Part shown: piece by piece, positions 42,781 through 50,980 of the stretch
Layout: every line of letters starts with the position of its first letter
Numbering within the stretch: position 1 is the first letter of the stretch
From: CAUYXS01 sp965248495
GTDB lineage: Bacteria; Chloroflexota; Dehalococcoidia; Lucifugimonadales; Australimonadaceae
Assembly: GCA_965248495.1 (NCBI GenBank)
Contig: CBDFJL010000003.1
Span: 1,240,001-1,304,000, forward strand
Reading direction: 5' to 3'
Length of the DNA stretch: 64,000 nt
Made by a program: the position numbers and the translations under genes
The notes under the pieces: model-generated
Told to the model about the DNA's origin: nothing
Database searches by the model: none
Seen by the model: the letters and a program-made list of their open reading frames with translations, nothing else

Positions 42781-43905
42781 CTACACATCCCGCGGCGTGC
42801 CGTCGTCGGCGTCCCACGACCCTGGGTTGATGTCCACGTGCTGGTAGGGGCGGCTGGCGATGAGCTCCTCGTCCAACTCGATGCCGAGCCCGGGCTCCGT
42901 CGGCAGCTCGAAGTAGCCGTCGGTGAGCTTCAGCGGCACCTGCTGCACCTGGTCGTGCCAGGGCATGTCGCGGGCAGTCTCGAGGATGTAGAAGTTGGGC
43001 AGGGCGGCGCAGAGGTGCACGTTCGCCGCGGTGGCCACGGGGCCGTTGGGGTTGTGCGGGGCCACGCGGACGTACTCCACCTCCGCCATGGAGGCGATGC
43101 GCCGCAGCTCCGAAATGCCTCCCGCGTGGCAGATGTCCGGCTGGATGACGTCGACGAGCCCGCGCGCGAGCAGATCCTTGTAGCCCCAGCGGAAGAACAG
43201 GCGCTCGCCGGTGGCGAGGTCGATGGGCACGTGCGCGTTGCGGACGATGGCGAGCGCATCGAGGTTGTCCGGCGGCGTCGGCTCCTCGAAGAACGCGGGC
43301 TTGAACTCGGCGACCGCCTGCATCTGCTGGATGGCGAGTCCTGGCCGCGATCGGCCATGGTTGTCGATCATGATCGAGACGTCGGGCCCGAGCTCGCGAC
43401 GCATCGCGCCCATCTTGTCGTGGAGGTACCGCGGGATGTCCTCTTCGCGGAACTCTGTCAGCTCGGTGTTCCAGCCGCCCATCTTGAAGGCGGAGAAGCC
43501 GAGGTCGACGAGTTCAGCCGCGCCGCGCAGATCCTGGGCGTGGCTGTAGGCGCGCACGCGCTCCCGTACGGCGCCCCCCAGCAGCTTGTAGACCGGCTGG
43601 CCGTACACCTTGCCGGTGATGTCCCACAGCGCCTGGTCAATGGCGCTGAGTGCGGAGCCGATGACGACCCCGCCGCGCCAGAAGCCGTGGCGGTACATCA
43701 CCTGCCAGGCCAGCTCGATCTGCGTCGGGTCGTACCCCTCGATGCGCTCGGCCAGGTGGTAGATCGCCTGCTCGACGGCCTTTTCGTGGCGTTCCAGCGT
43801 CCCCTCACCCCAGCCGTACACGCCCTCATCGGTGAGCACCTTGGCAAACACCCAATTGCGGCGGATGCCGTGCATGATCTGGACCTTGACGTCGGTGATT
43901 CTCAT
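42781..43905 (-). CDS. Mandelate racemase / enolase-superfamily sugar-acid dehydratase
   Basis: 374 residues from ATG 43905 (MRITDVKVQIMHG). Capping domain, then a TIM barrel with metal ligands in SIMIDNHGRSR, AFFEEPTPPDN and LATGERLF, and a base in SAFKMGGWN; the late segment APHNPNGPVATAANVHLCAA is the galactonate-dehydratase-like signature. A sugar-acid dehydratase is the likeliest activity. Enolase-superfamily paralogues are abundant in SAR202, consistent with the organism call. The stop is 11 bp from the peptidase stop, convergent. Confidence 0.85.
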   Translation of the reverse strand: MRITDVKVQIMHGIRRNWVFAKVLTDEGVYGWGEGTLERHEKAVEQAIYHLAERIEGYDPTQIELAWQVMYRHGFWRGGVVIGSALSAIDQALWDITGKVYGQPVYKLLGGAVRERVRAYSHAQDLRGAAELVDLGFSAFKMGGWNTELTEFREEDIPRYLHDKMGAMRRELGPDVSIMIDNHGRSRPGLAIQQMQAVAEFKPAFFEEPTPPDNLDALAIVRNAHVPIDLATGERLFFRWGYKDLLARGLVDVIQPDICHAGGISELRRIASMAEVEYVRVAPHNPNGPVATAANVHLCAALPNFYILETARDMPWHDQVQQVPLKLTDGYFELPTEPGLGIELDEELIASRPYQHVDINPGSWDADDGTPRDV

Positions 43906-43990
43906 GGTCGCCCCCCCAGGGGCAAGAGGGTAGCCGCCGCGTGCGGCGCCCACAAGCGCCGGGACTTACGGCACCATCCGCGGGTTCGTT

Positions 43991-44087
43991 GTCATCCTGA
44001 GCGCGGCGAAGGATCTGATACCGCGCAGCGAGGCAGCCGTCCGCCAGATCCTTCCTCGTCCGCCTTGGGCGGACTCCTCAGGATGAC
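43991..44087. repeat. Inverted pair of the short palindromic element
   Basis: GTCATCCTGAG ... GAAGGATCTG (43991-44018) faces CAGATCCTTC ... CTCAGGATGAC (44045-44087). The arms could form a long imperfect hairpin. It lies between the racemase start and the epimerase stop. Confidence 0.75.
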
Positions 44088-44106
44088 GCAAGCGGGCGCT
44101 GAGGGT

Positions 44107-44973
44107 CTACGCGTCGCGCCAGGTCACGCGCGGGAACCAGCCAAGCACGCGCTTGGCCTTCTCGTTGCTGATGGGAGAGCCGAAACCGGGGATGCGGGTC
44201 TTGCGCTCCGCTTCCGGGTACCAGCGGTCCAGCAGCTCCTCCGTCGGTGTCGTCGCCACCGAATCGTCGGCCTGGATGAAGAAGGCTTCGTGCCCCGCCC
44301 AGTCCTTCTCGATGGCCGAGACGGCGGCCATCGCCGCCTCGTCGAGGTCTACCCAGCTCCAGTAGTTGCGGGCGTAGCGCTCGGCGTCCTGCGAGCCCTT
44401 CTCCGCGCCCGCGTTCCAGTCCGCCTGGCGCTCGCGGCTCCAGAGGCCGTGGTAGCGCAGACTGGCGACCTGCATGGGCCGCCTGCGGCAGAACGCCTGC
44501 GCCATCTCCTCGCCCAGCCACTTGGACTGCGCGTAGGCGTCGGCGGCCTTGGTCGGCATCTGCTCGTCGAACGGGAAGTACTCGCGGGGCTGGCGCTCCC
44601 AGAACGAGCCGCCGATGGCGTTGATCGAGGACGCCATGACCACCTTGGGCACTCCATGCAGCTCGGCGGCCTCGAGCACGTTCCAATTGGAGAGCATGTT
44701 GACCCGGAACACCTCGTGCTCGGGGCGCCACAGAGGGTTCGGTATGGCCGCCAAATGGACGACGGCGTCGACGCCCTTGGTGACCGCGACCACCTGGCCA
44801 TAGTCCGTCGTGTCGACCTGGACGTACCGCGCGCCGGTCGTCTGGCCCACCCCTGGGAAGCCGCCGTCCGGCGGTCGCGTGTCGACGCTGACGACCTCGT
44901 GGCCCGCGCCGAGCAGCAGAGGCGTGATGTGGCTCCCAGCCAGGCCTGAGCCCCCGGTGACCAATACCTTCAC
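44107..44973 (-). CDS. NAD(P)-dependent epimerase/dehydratase (extended SDR)
   Basis: 288 residues. Rossmann motif VLVTGGSGLAGSH, DAVVHLAAIPNPLW, catalytic region ASSINAIGG and YAQSKWLGEEM (Tyr-x-x-x-Lys). Length and the DSVATTPTEELL substrate-domain segment resemble uronate dehydrogenase-type and sugar epimerase members. A role next to a sugar-acid dehydratase suggests uronate or aldonate metabolism; inferred. Confidence 0.82.
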   Translation of the reverse strand: MKVLVTGGSGLAGSHITPLLLGAGHEVVSVDTRPPDGGFPGVGQTTGARYVQVDTTDYGQVVAVTKGVDAVVHLAAIPNPLWRPEHEVFRVNMLSNWNVLEAAELHGVPKVVMASSINAIGGSFWERQPREYFPFDEQMPTKAADAYAQSKWLGEEMAQAFCRRRPMQVASLRYHGLWSRERQADWNAGAEKGSQDAERYARNYWSWVDLDEAAMAAVSAIEKDWAGHEAFFIQADDSVATTPTEELLDRWYPEAERKTRIPGFGSPISNEKAKRVLGWFPRVTWRDA

Positions 44974-45038
44974 AGTTCGGCTCCTTCCAAGCCCAGCTCG
45001 CCAAGCCTAGCCCACCAGGCCCAGCCCCATCGACCAGG

Positions 45039-46097
45039 TCAGCCCGACTGGGCTGAGGACTCGGCTTCAGCCGGGACGAGACCAAACGCCTCAGCGAGCA
45101 ACTCGTAGGAGCGTGTCCGGTCCGCGTAGTCGTAAGTGATCGTGACGATGCTGACGTGCTCCGTCTCGTAGAGCTCCGCGACCTCCTCGATGGAGGCCTT
45201 CACCTGTTGGGGGTCGCCATCGATGTAGCCGCTTCGGAACTTTCCCATCCACTCCTTGGCTTGGTCGGTCAGCTCGACGGCGAGCGCCTCATCGGGTGGG
45301 ATCAGCCCCGAGCGAAGGCCCATGGTCCAACCGGCCTTGTTCAGATTGCGGCTGGCGCCCAGGTAGATGGCGTTGTCTTCGGTCTCCGCGGCCAGGGCCT
45401 GCACGGTCACGTTGAGCTTCGGCTTGTCCAGGTAACGCGACGGCTTGAAGTTGCGCCGATAGAGCTCCGCGACCACCGGCCCGCGGTCCCGAATGTCGCC
45501 AAAGAAGTCGGCGAAAGCGAACGCCAGCCCAAGCTCCGCGGCCAGCTGCGCGCTGTAGTCACTGGAGCCCAGCAGCCACACGTCGGGGGCAGACTCATAC
45601 TCGGGGCCCGGCAGCGGCCGGAGCTGCCCAAACGGGTGCTCCGGGTTCATCGCCCCATTCAGGTAGCCGGTCACGTCCATGACCTGCTGTGGGAACGCGT
45701 TCACGTCGGCCGGCTGCTTCGGGTAGGCAAGAGCGGCCATCGTCAGCTGGTCGCTGCCCGGCGCGCGGCCGATGCCGAGCTCGATGCGCCCTGGGTAGAA
45801 GGCGTTCAGCACGCTGAACTGCTCCGCCACTTTCAGCGCCGAGTAGTGGGTGAGCATGACGCCGCCGCTCCCCACCTGGATGTGGTTGGTCCGCGCGGCT
45901 ATCTGGCCGACCATCGTCTCGGGGCTGGGGCCGGAGAAGGACGTCGAGTTGTGGTGCTCCGCCACCCAGTAGCGGTGATAGCCGAGCCGGTCGACCACCT
46001 GCGCCAGCTCCACGGTAGCCTGAAGCGCCCGCGCTGCCGTGGTCCCGCGCGGAATGGGTGACTGGTCGAGGACGCCAAGTATCAGTTCTGGGCTCAA
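45039..46097 (-). CDS. LLM-class (luciferase-like) flavin-dependent oxidoreductase
   Basis: 352 residues: ILGVLDQSPIPRGTTAARAL, YHRYWVAEHHNSTSFSGPSP, IQVGSGGVMLTHYSALKVAE and IELGIGRAPGSDQLT are the conserved blocks of the MsnO8/bacterial-luciferase group A. Uses FMNH2 or F420; which one is not decidable by eye. Flavin monooxygenases of this superfamily are greatly expanded in SAR202. Co-directional with the GYD-domain gene 26 bp upstream. Confidence 0.85.
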   Translation of the reverse strand: MSPELILGVLDQSPIPRGTTAARALQATVELAQVVDRLGYHRYWVAEHHNSTSFSGPSPETMVGQIAARTNHIQVGSGGVMLTHYSALKVAEQFSVLNAFYPGRIELGIGRAPGSDQLTMAALAYPKQPADVNAFPQQVMDVTGYLNGAMNPEHPFGQLRPLPGPEYESAPDVWLLGSSDYSAQLAAELGLAFAFADFFGDIRDRGPVVAELYRRNFKPSRYLDKPKLNVTVQALAAETEDNAIYLGASRNLNKAGWTMGLRSGLIPPDEALAVELTDQAKEWMGKFRSGYIDGDPQQVKASIEEVAELYETEHVSIVTITYDYADRTRSYELLAEAFGLVPAEAESSAQSG

Positions 46098-46123
46098 GTC
46101 GCTAGCTCCATCGGTTGCCAGGA

Positions 46124-46480
46124 CTAGTGTACTGGTTCTCCGCCGGACCGCGTCTCGGGCTCGAGCTCGACGCTCGCATCGTCGTCGGACCTATCGTCGC
46201 GCATAGCCTGCTCGAGCACGATCATCGGCACGGCCGGCAAGGTCATGATGTGGGCGCCGGCCTTGACGCCCAGCTCGACGGAGAAGCGCGCCGCGGCCTC
46301 GTTGTCGGGCGCCGCGATGATGCCGACGAAGTCGTAGTCACCGAGGACCGCATAGAGGCCGAGCACGTTGACGCCGGGCACGCGTATGCCCTGCTGGGCG
46401 GCCAGCAGGTGGTGCGGGTCTTCGAGGAGCCACTCACGACCGGACTCGTTGAGGGTGAGCAATTGAACGTACTGACCCAT
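46124..46480 (-). CDS. GYD-domain-like protein
   Basis: 118 residues from ATG 46480 (MGQYVQLLTLNESGREWLLE). The ferredoxin-like core contains LGLYAVLGDYDFVGIIAAPD, the GYD-type signature, and VKAGAHIMTLPAVPM. Acidic tail (DDRSDDDASVELEPE). GYD proteins are small, often next to oxidoreductases, and have no settled function. Start chosen at the Met directly before the first strand. Confidence 0.65.
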   Translation of the reverse strand: MGQYVQLLTLNESGREWLLEDPHHLLAAQQGIRVPGVNVLGLYAVLGDYDFVGIIAAPDNEAAARFSVELGVKAGAHIMTLPAVPMIVLEQAMRDDRSDDDASVELEPETRSGGEPVH

Positions 46481-46592
46481 GGGTTCCGTTTGCCTGCCTG
46501 CCTTCCGGCGGACACGGTAACCCTTTTGCCGGGGCCTCAGCAAGCCACGCCCAGGCGGTCGCCAAGAGGACGGGTGCCTACTGGACGGTGCC

Positions 46593-47675
46593 CTACCGAA
46601 CGATGAACGACGTCGTCAGCTTCGCGGGAAGGAGCTTCTCGATGACGATGGCGGCGCCCTGCTCGGGACGGATCTGTAACGAGACCAGGGTGCGCGGTCC
46701 CGGCACGGGGCTCACGCCCCGCAGGTCGACCGTGAACCGGACCTTCTCCTCGTTCTCCAGAAGAACGTCGCCGTCGTTACGGCCAAGGGCAAAGGTGGTC
46801 CAGGCGAGGTCGTGTACCACCTGCGTCTCGTCCACGTAGGAGACGATCAGCCCGTGGCTCTTCGTCGGCTCGTCAGAGAGCAGGCCGTTGTTGTTGGCGT
46901 CTATGGTGGGCACCAAGGGCACCCCAACACCCGCCAGCGCCGTGACCAAGATCAGGTGCAGCTGCTGCGCCTCCGGCGGGCCCTCGATCTCGTCGACGGT
47001 CAGCACCACGGTACCTACGCCAGGGTCCGCCACGGCGGTCAGGCCGACGCACGCCACCGACGCGAGCAGCGCGGGGTTGGGTATCGCGAGGCGCGGCTGG
47101 TCCCAGGTGCTGGTGCTCAGCGCGGCCAGGTTCAGCGTCGCCGCCGGCGACCCGCAGCCTGGACTGTCGTCCAGCACGAGGGCGAGCGTGTTGAGAGGCA
47201 GCGCCGTGTCCGACTTGATCCGCAGTCCCGCGGCGTAATGGCCGGACATATCGACCGCCGGCGTCACGTTCTCGTAGGCGATGAGGCCGGTCGTGAAGGC
47301 GCCCAGGATCGTGATGTCGATGGCCGCGGTCCCACCCTTGATGTCGGCGGTCTCGGTGGCCAGCGTGACGTCCGATGAGCCCGTCGCCCAGTTGCTGGGG
47401 GTGTCGACGCCCGTGATCGTGGTGCTCAGCGTACCGTCGCCCTTGATGCCTCCGACGATCTCCATGGTCGTCTGCGCGGTATCGATGCCGGCGTGAATCG
47501 CCTCCTTGCTCTGGTCGGCCGAGAAGATACCCGCGGTCAGCACGGTGTAGGCGAACACCGACGCGACCACGACAAAGGCGATCAGGATGATCGCGGTCTC
47601 GAGGCCCGTGATGCCGCGCTCGTTGCGCAGCCGCGTGGTGCCCCAAGTGGTGCAAGGTGGGCGTTGTGGGTCCAT
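46593..47675 (-). CDS. Archaellin (archaeal-type flagellin) homologue
   Basis: 360 residues. A basic leader (RLRNERG) precedes GITGLETAIILIAFVVVASV, matching archaellins: type III signal peptide with cleavage after Gly, Glu at +5, and a hydrophobic helix that packs into the filament core, followed by FSADQSKEAIHAGIDTAQTT as in FlaB. The outer domain is beta-rich and ends RPEQGAAIVIEKLLPAKLTT, close to the conserved archaellin C-terminus. GAGG lies five bases before ATG 47675. No other archaellum genes are in the window. A class III type IV pilin is the alternative, but archaellin fits better. Archaella have been reported in some Chloroflexota. Confidence 0.78.
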   Translation of the reverse strand: MDPQRPPCTTWGTTRLRNERGITGLETAIILIAFVVVASVFAYTVLTAGIFSADQSKEAIHAGIDTAQTTMEIVGGIKGDGTLSTTITGVDTPSNWATGSSDVTLATETADIKGGTAAIDITILGAFTTGLIAYENVTPAVDMSGHYAAGLRIKSDTALPLNTLALVLDDSPGCGSPAATLNLAALSTSTWDQPRLAIPNPALLASVACVGLTAVADPGVGTVVLTVDEIEGPPEAQQLHLILVTALAGVGVPLVPTIDANNNGLLSDEPTKSHGLIVSYVDETQVVHDLAWTTFALGRNDGDVLLENEEKVRFTVDLRGVSPVPGPRTLVSLQIRPEQGAAIVIEKLLPAKLTTSFIVR

Positions 47676-48081
47676 GAACCTCAGTATGGCGGCCCTCCGC
47701 GGCGCCTACACCGTTCAAAGGTATGGCCTCTGAACCGGCGGAATCCGCTACCTCTATCGTCGTTGGGCAGCCGAGCTTGGGGCACGGTGCCAGCATCAGT
47801 CGCCTCTGGGGGTTATCCAGCGAGTGCTTGGTTGCCGCGCCGGCCCGAAAACACCAGGCCGTTGACCGTGGAACCACGCCGTGCGAGGATGAACGGGATG
47901 CGAGACGCCTGCGTCTGTTGTAGCAATCCATAGGCTGACGTTCCACCGAAAACGTGGAGCCCCCGTCGGCCTGTGGCGTGCTGCCTTGGACGGGGGCTTT
48001 TCTTTTGTCCGGCTTGCGAGACGATCGGGATTCGAAAATCGTCCCCTGCCCCTGGGGAGATGCGAGCGTGAGGGAGTGAGC
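47676..48081. promoter_or_regulatory. Divergent intergenic region (archaellin / DUF4395)
   Basis: About 400 bp with no gene. It must contain the archaellin promoter (minus) and that of DUF4395 (plus), and a plus-strand intrinsic terminator (47958-48006) that stops some transcript arising within it. Confidence 0.5.
47958..48006 (+). terminator. Intrinsic terminator in the leader of the DUF4395 gene
   Basis: AGCCCCCGTC pairs with GACGGGGGCT (10 bp) and TTTTCTTTTG follows, a textbook plus-strand terminator. It ends about 75 bp before ATG 48082, so it terminates either a small RNA encoded in 47.7-47.95 kb or acts as an attenuator of the downstream gene. Confidence 0.75.
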
Positions 48082-48612
48082 ATGGCGACGACGACCGCGA
48101 TTACCGCACCGACTCGGATACGCGAGCTGTTCAGCTTTCCGCACCCGGTCAACGAGTACGCAGCCCGCACAGTGGCGGCCATGGTGTTTGCGCTCGGCGT
48201 GGTAACCATCGCCACCGGCGCGACCTGGCTGCTGTGGGTCCTCGCGTATGGGTTCCTCGCCCGCGTGCTGGCGGGCCCGAAGCTCAGCCCCATAGGGCTG
48301 CTGGCTACCCGGGTGATTGTCCCCAGAGTCATCAAGCGGACCAAACTGGTCGCTGGCCCGCCGAAGCAGTTCGCTCAGTCGGTCGGGCTGGCCTTCGTGA
48401 CCACCGCGATCGTGCTGACGTTTGGATTTGGGCTGGGAACCGCCGGCAATGTCGTGCTTGGAGTGCTCGTGCTGTTCGCGGGCTTGGAGGCATTCGCCGG
48501 TTTCTGTGCCGGATGCTTCGTGTTCGGGTACCTCATCCAGTGGGGCCTCATCCCGGAGGGCACCTGCCTGCGCTGCGCGGGCCTCTCCTTCCCGGCGGAC
48601 GCGAGCGTCTAG
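48082..48612 (+). CDS. DUF4395 membrane protein
   Basis: 176 residues; ATG 48082 with GAGGGAGTGAG upstream (the frame is open further 5' but through the terminator). Pattern of DUF4395: basic N-terminal segment with FPHPVNEYAARTVAAMVFAL, paired helices (WLLWVLAYGFLARVLAGPKL; VVLGVLVLFAGLEAFAGFC), GPPKQFAQSVGLAF and late Cys residues (FCAGCFVFGYL, TCLRC). The conserved Cys suggest redox or metal chemistry in the membrane; function not established. Confidence 0.8.
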   Translation: MATTTAITAPTRIRELFSFPHPVNEYAARTVAAMVFALGVVTIATGATWLLWVLAYGFLARVLAGPKLSPIGLLATRVIVPRVIKRTKLVAGPPKQFAQSVGLAFVTTAIVLTFGFGLGTAGNVVLGVLVLFAGLEAFAGFCAGCFVFGYLIQWGLIPEGTCLRCAGLSFPADASV

Positions 48613-48664
48613 CCGGCCCGGCCCCGTGTTGTCGGTGCGGACGACGTCTGCTACCGTACCGGCC

Positions 48665-49531
48665 ATGCCCCGGCGTCGTCCTCGAAGCGGCCAGCAGCCC
48701 CCACCGGCCAAAGCCGCGCTGTGCGTGACGTGCTTGGTCGACCAATTCTTCCCGGAGGTCGGCGTCGCGGTGGTGAAGGTGCTCCGCCGGTCCGGCGTGG
48801 ACGTCGCCTTCCCTGAGGAACAGACCTGTTGCGGCCAGATCGCCTACAACGGCGGCTTCGAGCAGGAGGCGCGCGAGGTCGCACTACGTTTCATGGATGT
48901 CTTCGACGGCGACGAGCCAGTCGTAGTCCCGTCAGGCTCCTGCGCGTCGATGATCAAAGTCTTCTACCTGGAGCTCTTTGCCGCCGACCCCGTTCTTCTG
49001 GAGCGTGCGCAGCGGCTCAGCGAGCGCACCCACGAGTTTTCGGAGTTCATGGTCAACGTGCTGGAGGTCGAGAACGTGGGCGCCGCGTTCAGCGGCAAGG
49101 TCACCTACCACGACGCGTGCCACCTGCTGCGTGAGCTGCACATCTCCGAAGAGCCGCGCGCACTTATCGAAGGTGTGTCGGGCACCGAGCTGACCGAGAT
49201 GACGGACAGTGATCGGTGCTGCGGGTTCGGGGGGCTCTTCTCTGTCAAGTTCCCGGAGATCTCAACGGCCATCCTCGACGAGAAGCTCGAGAACGTCGCG
49301 GCGTCCGGTGCCAAGGTGGTCGTGGCCAACGACTGCGGGTGCCTGATGCACATGCGCGGCGCCCTCAGCCGTAAGGGCATGGGCCAACGGGCGATGCACA
49401 TAGCCGAGCTGCTGGCCGCCGGTCTGCCCGAGCGTTCCCTGGTGACGGGGGCGGGTGGCGGGAGTCAGGTGGCGGGGGCGGGTGGCGGGAGTCAGGTGAC
49501 GCGGGCGGGTGGCGGGAGTCGAGGGAAGTAG
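48665..49531 (+). CDS. lutA: Lactate utilisation protein A (Fe-S oxidoreductase)
   Basis: 288 residues from ATG 48665. Two CCG-domain motifs (PEEQTCCGQIAYNGGF with YHDACHLLRE, and SDRCCGFGGLFSVKFP with NDCGCLMHM) match LutA/YkgE. It acts with LutB and LutC to oxidise L-lactate to pyruvate. The C-terminus carries an extra Gly-rich tail made by a 27-bp tandem repeat. lutB follows after 3 bp. Confidence 0.9.
   Translation: MPRRRPRSGQQPPPAKAALCVTCLVDQFFPEVGVAVVKVLRRSGVDVAFPEEQTCCGQIAYNGGFEQEAREVALRFMDVFDGDEPVVVPSGSCASMIKVFYLELFAADPVLLERAQRLSERTHEFSEFMVNVLEVENVGAAFSGKVTYHDACHLLRELHISEEPRALIEGVSGTELTEMTDSDRCCGFGGLFSVKFPEISTAILDEKLENVAASGAKVVVANDCGCLMHMRGALSRKGMGQRAMHIAELLAAGLPERSLVTGAGGGSQVAGAGGGSQVTRAGGGSRGK
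49442..49522 (+). repeat. 27-bp minisatellite at the 3' end of lutA (3 copies)
   Basis: Unit GTGACGGGGGCGGGTGGCGG plus GAGTCAG at 49442, 49469 and 49496, in frame, encoding TGAGGGSQV-like units. The copies differ at one or two bases and the last is cut short. Confidence 0.85.
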
Positions 49532-49534
49532 CCG

Positions 49535-50980
49535 GTGGCCGCACTCAAGACCGCCCAATTCCGGCAGGCCGCGGCCGCCGCCGTGAAGGACCCGAAGATC
49601 CAGACGGCGCTCGGCCGTGTCATGGGCCACTTCGTCGAGGCGCGTGGGCATGCAATCGAGGAGTTCGCGCCTGAGTCCTGGGAGCAGATGCGGGAGCGTG
49701 CGAGCGCCATCAAGGCCCACACGCTCGAAAACCTTGACTACTACCTGGAGTTGGTCGACCGCAGCGTGCAGCGCAACGGGGGACACGTCCACTTCGCGGC
49801 CGACGCCGCCGAGGCCAACCGCATCGTCGTCGACATCGCGAAGCGCATCGGCGCCAAGCGCGCAATCAAAAGCAAGTCGATGGTCTCGGAGGAGATGGGG
49901 CTCAACGAGGTGCTGGAGAGCGAGCACATCGAGCCCGTGGAGACGGACCTTGGCGAGTACATCATCCAGCTCGCGCACGAGACGCCGTTCCACATCATCG
50001 CTCCCGCGATGCACAAGAGCCGCGAGGAGGTATCCGACCTCTTTCACGACTGGCTGAAGACGGCGCCGACGGATGACATTCGTCAGCTGTGCATGATCGC
50101 CAGATCGGCGCTGCGGGAGAAGTTCACCACCGCCGAAATCGGCATCACCGGGGCGAACTTCGTGGTCGCCGAAACCGGCACCGTGGTCCTTGTCACCAAC
50201 GAGGGTAACGGGCGGATGACCACATCCGTTCCCAAGGTGCACGTCGCCATCAGCGGCATCGAGAAAGTGCTGCCGGCCATCGAAGACGTGGCGCTTTTCC
50301 TGCGCCTGCTCCCGCGGTCGGCGACCGGCCAGCGAATCACCAGCTACAACAGCTTCATCAGCGGGCCGAGGGCATCGTCGGACGAGGACGGGCCCGAGGA
50401 GTTCCACCTCATCCTCGTGGACAACGGCCGCCTCAAGCTGTTGGAAGACCCGGAGTTTCGCGAGGCGCTCAAATGCATCCGCTGCGGCGCCTGCCTGAAC
50501 GCCTGTCCGGTCTACCGCAAGGTCGGGGGCCACGCTTACGGTTGGGTCTACTCGGGCCCGATCGGCGCGATCGTCACCCCGATGATGACGGGTATCAAGG
50601 ACGCCAAAGACCTGCCGCATGCCTCGACCCTGTGCGGCTCCTGCCGCGATGTGTGCCCGGTAAAGATCGACATCCCGAAGCTGCTGTTGAAGCTGCGGCA
50701 GCGAGAGGTGGGCGGCCAAGCCGGCGAGCGCTCCACGACGTGGACCGAGCGGTTGCTGATGCGGCGTTGGCGCAGTGCCGTGCAGACCCGCGCCGCCCTC
50801 GAGCGCTCCGCGAGCCTCGGCCGCTTCCTCCAGGGCCCCATCAAGCGGCGCAACCGCATTCGCAAGCTGCCGGTGCCTGTCTTGGGCGGCTGGACCAAGG
50901 CGCGCGACTTCCCACCGTTGGCGCCCAAGTCCTTCGCGGCAATATGGCGTGACGAGCTGGCGGGAGGCGCCCGTGGCTAG
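49535..50980 (+). CDS. lutB: Lactate utilisation protein B (Fe-S oxidoreductase with LUD domain)
   Basis: 481 residues from GTG 49535. N-terminal LUD domain (GGHVHFAADAAEANRIVVDI, SEEMGLNEVLESEHIEPVET, GITGANFVVAETGTVVLVTN) and two C-terminal 4Fe-4S motifs (CIRCGACLNACPVY; CGSCRDVCPVKIDIP). Full length for LutB. Overlaps lutC by 8 bp; the trio is clearly an operon. Confidence 0.92.
   Translation: MAALKTAQFRQAAAAAVKDPKIQTALGRVMGHFVEARGHAIEEFAPESWEQMRERASAIKAHTLENLDYYLELVDRSVQRNGGHVHFAADAAEANRIVVDIAKRIGAKRAIKSKSMVSEEMGLNEVLESEHIEPVETDLGEYIIQLAHETPFHIIAPAMHKSREEVSDLFHDWLKTAPTDDIRQLCMIARSALREKFTTAEIGITGANFVVAETGTVVLVTNEGNGRMTTSVPKVHVAISGIEKVLPAIEDVALFLRLLPRSATGQRITSYNSFISGPRASSDEDGPEEFHLILVDNGRLKLLEDPEFREALKCIRCGACLNACPVYRKVGGHAYGWVYSGPIGAIVTPMMTGIKDAKDLPHASTLCGSCRDVCPVKIDIPKLLLKLRQREVGGQAGERSTTWTERLLMRRWRSAVQTRAALERSASLGRFLQGPIKRRNRIRKLPVPVLGGWTKARDFPPLAPKSFAAIWRDELAGGARG

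Noticed and set aside
42613..44949. 778-codon plus-strand frame across the racemase and epimerase region
   Set aside because: Antisense shadow; both minus-strand genes have complete active sites.
46593..47675. Bacterial flagellin
   Set aside because: Lacks flagellin N- and C-terminal coiled-coil signatures and instead has a type III (prepilin-like) signal peptide.
46873..48711. 612-codon minus-strand frame over the archaellin gene and DUF4395
   Set aside because: Overlaps two genes with clear families and start signals; the product is Arg/His-rich without domains.
49442..49522. CRISPR array
   Set aside because: The copies are adjacent, with no spacers between them, and are in frame.
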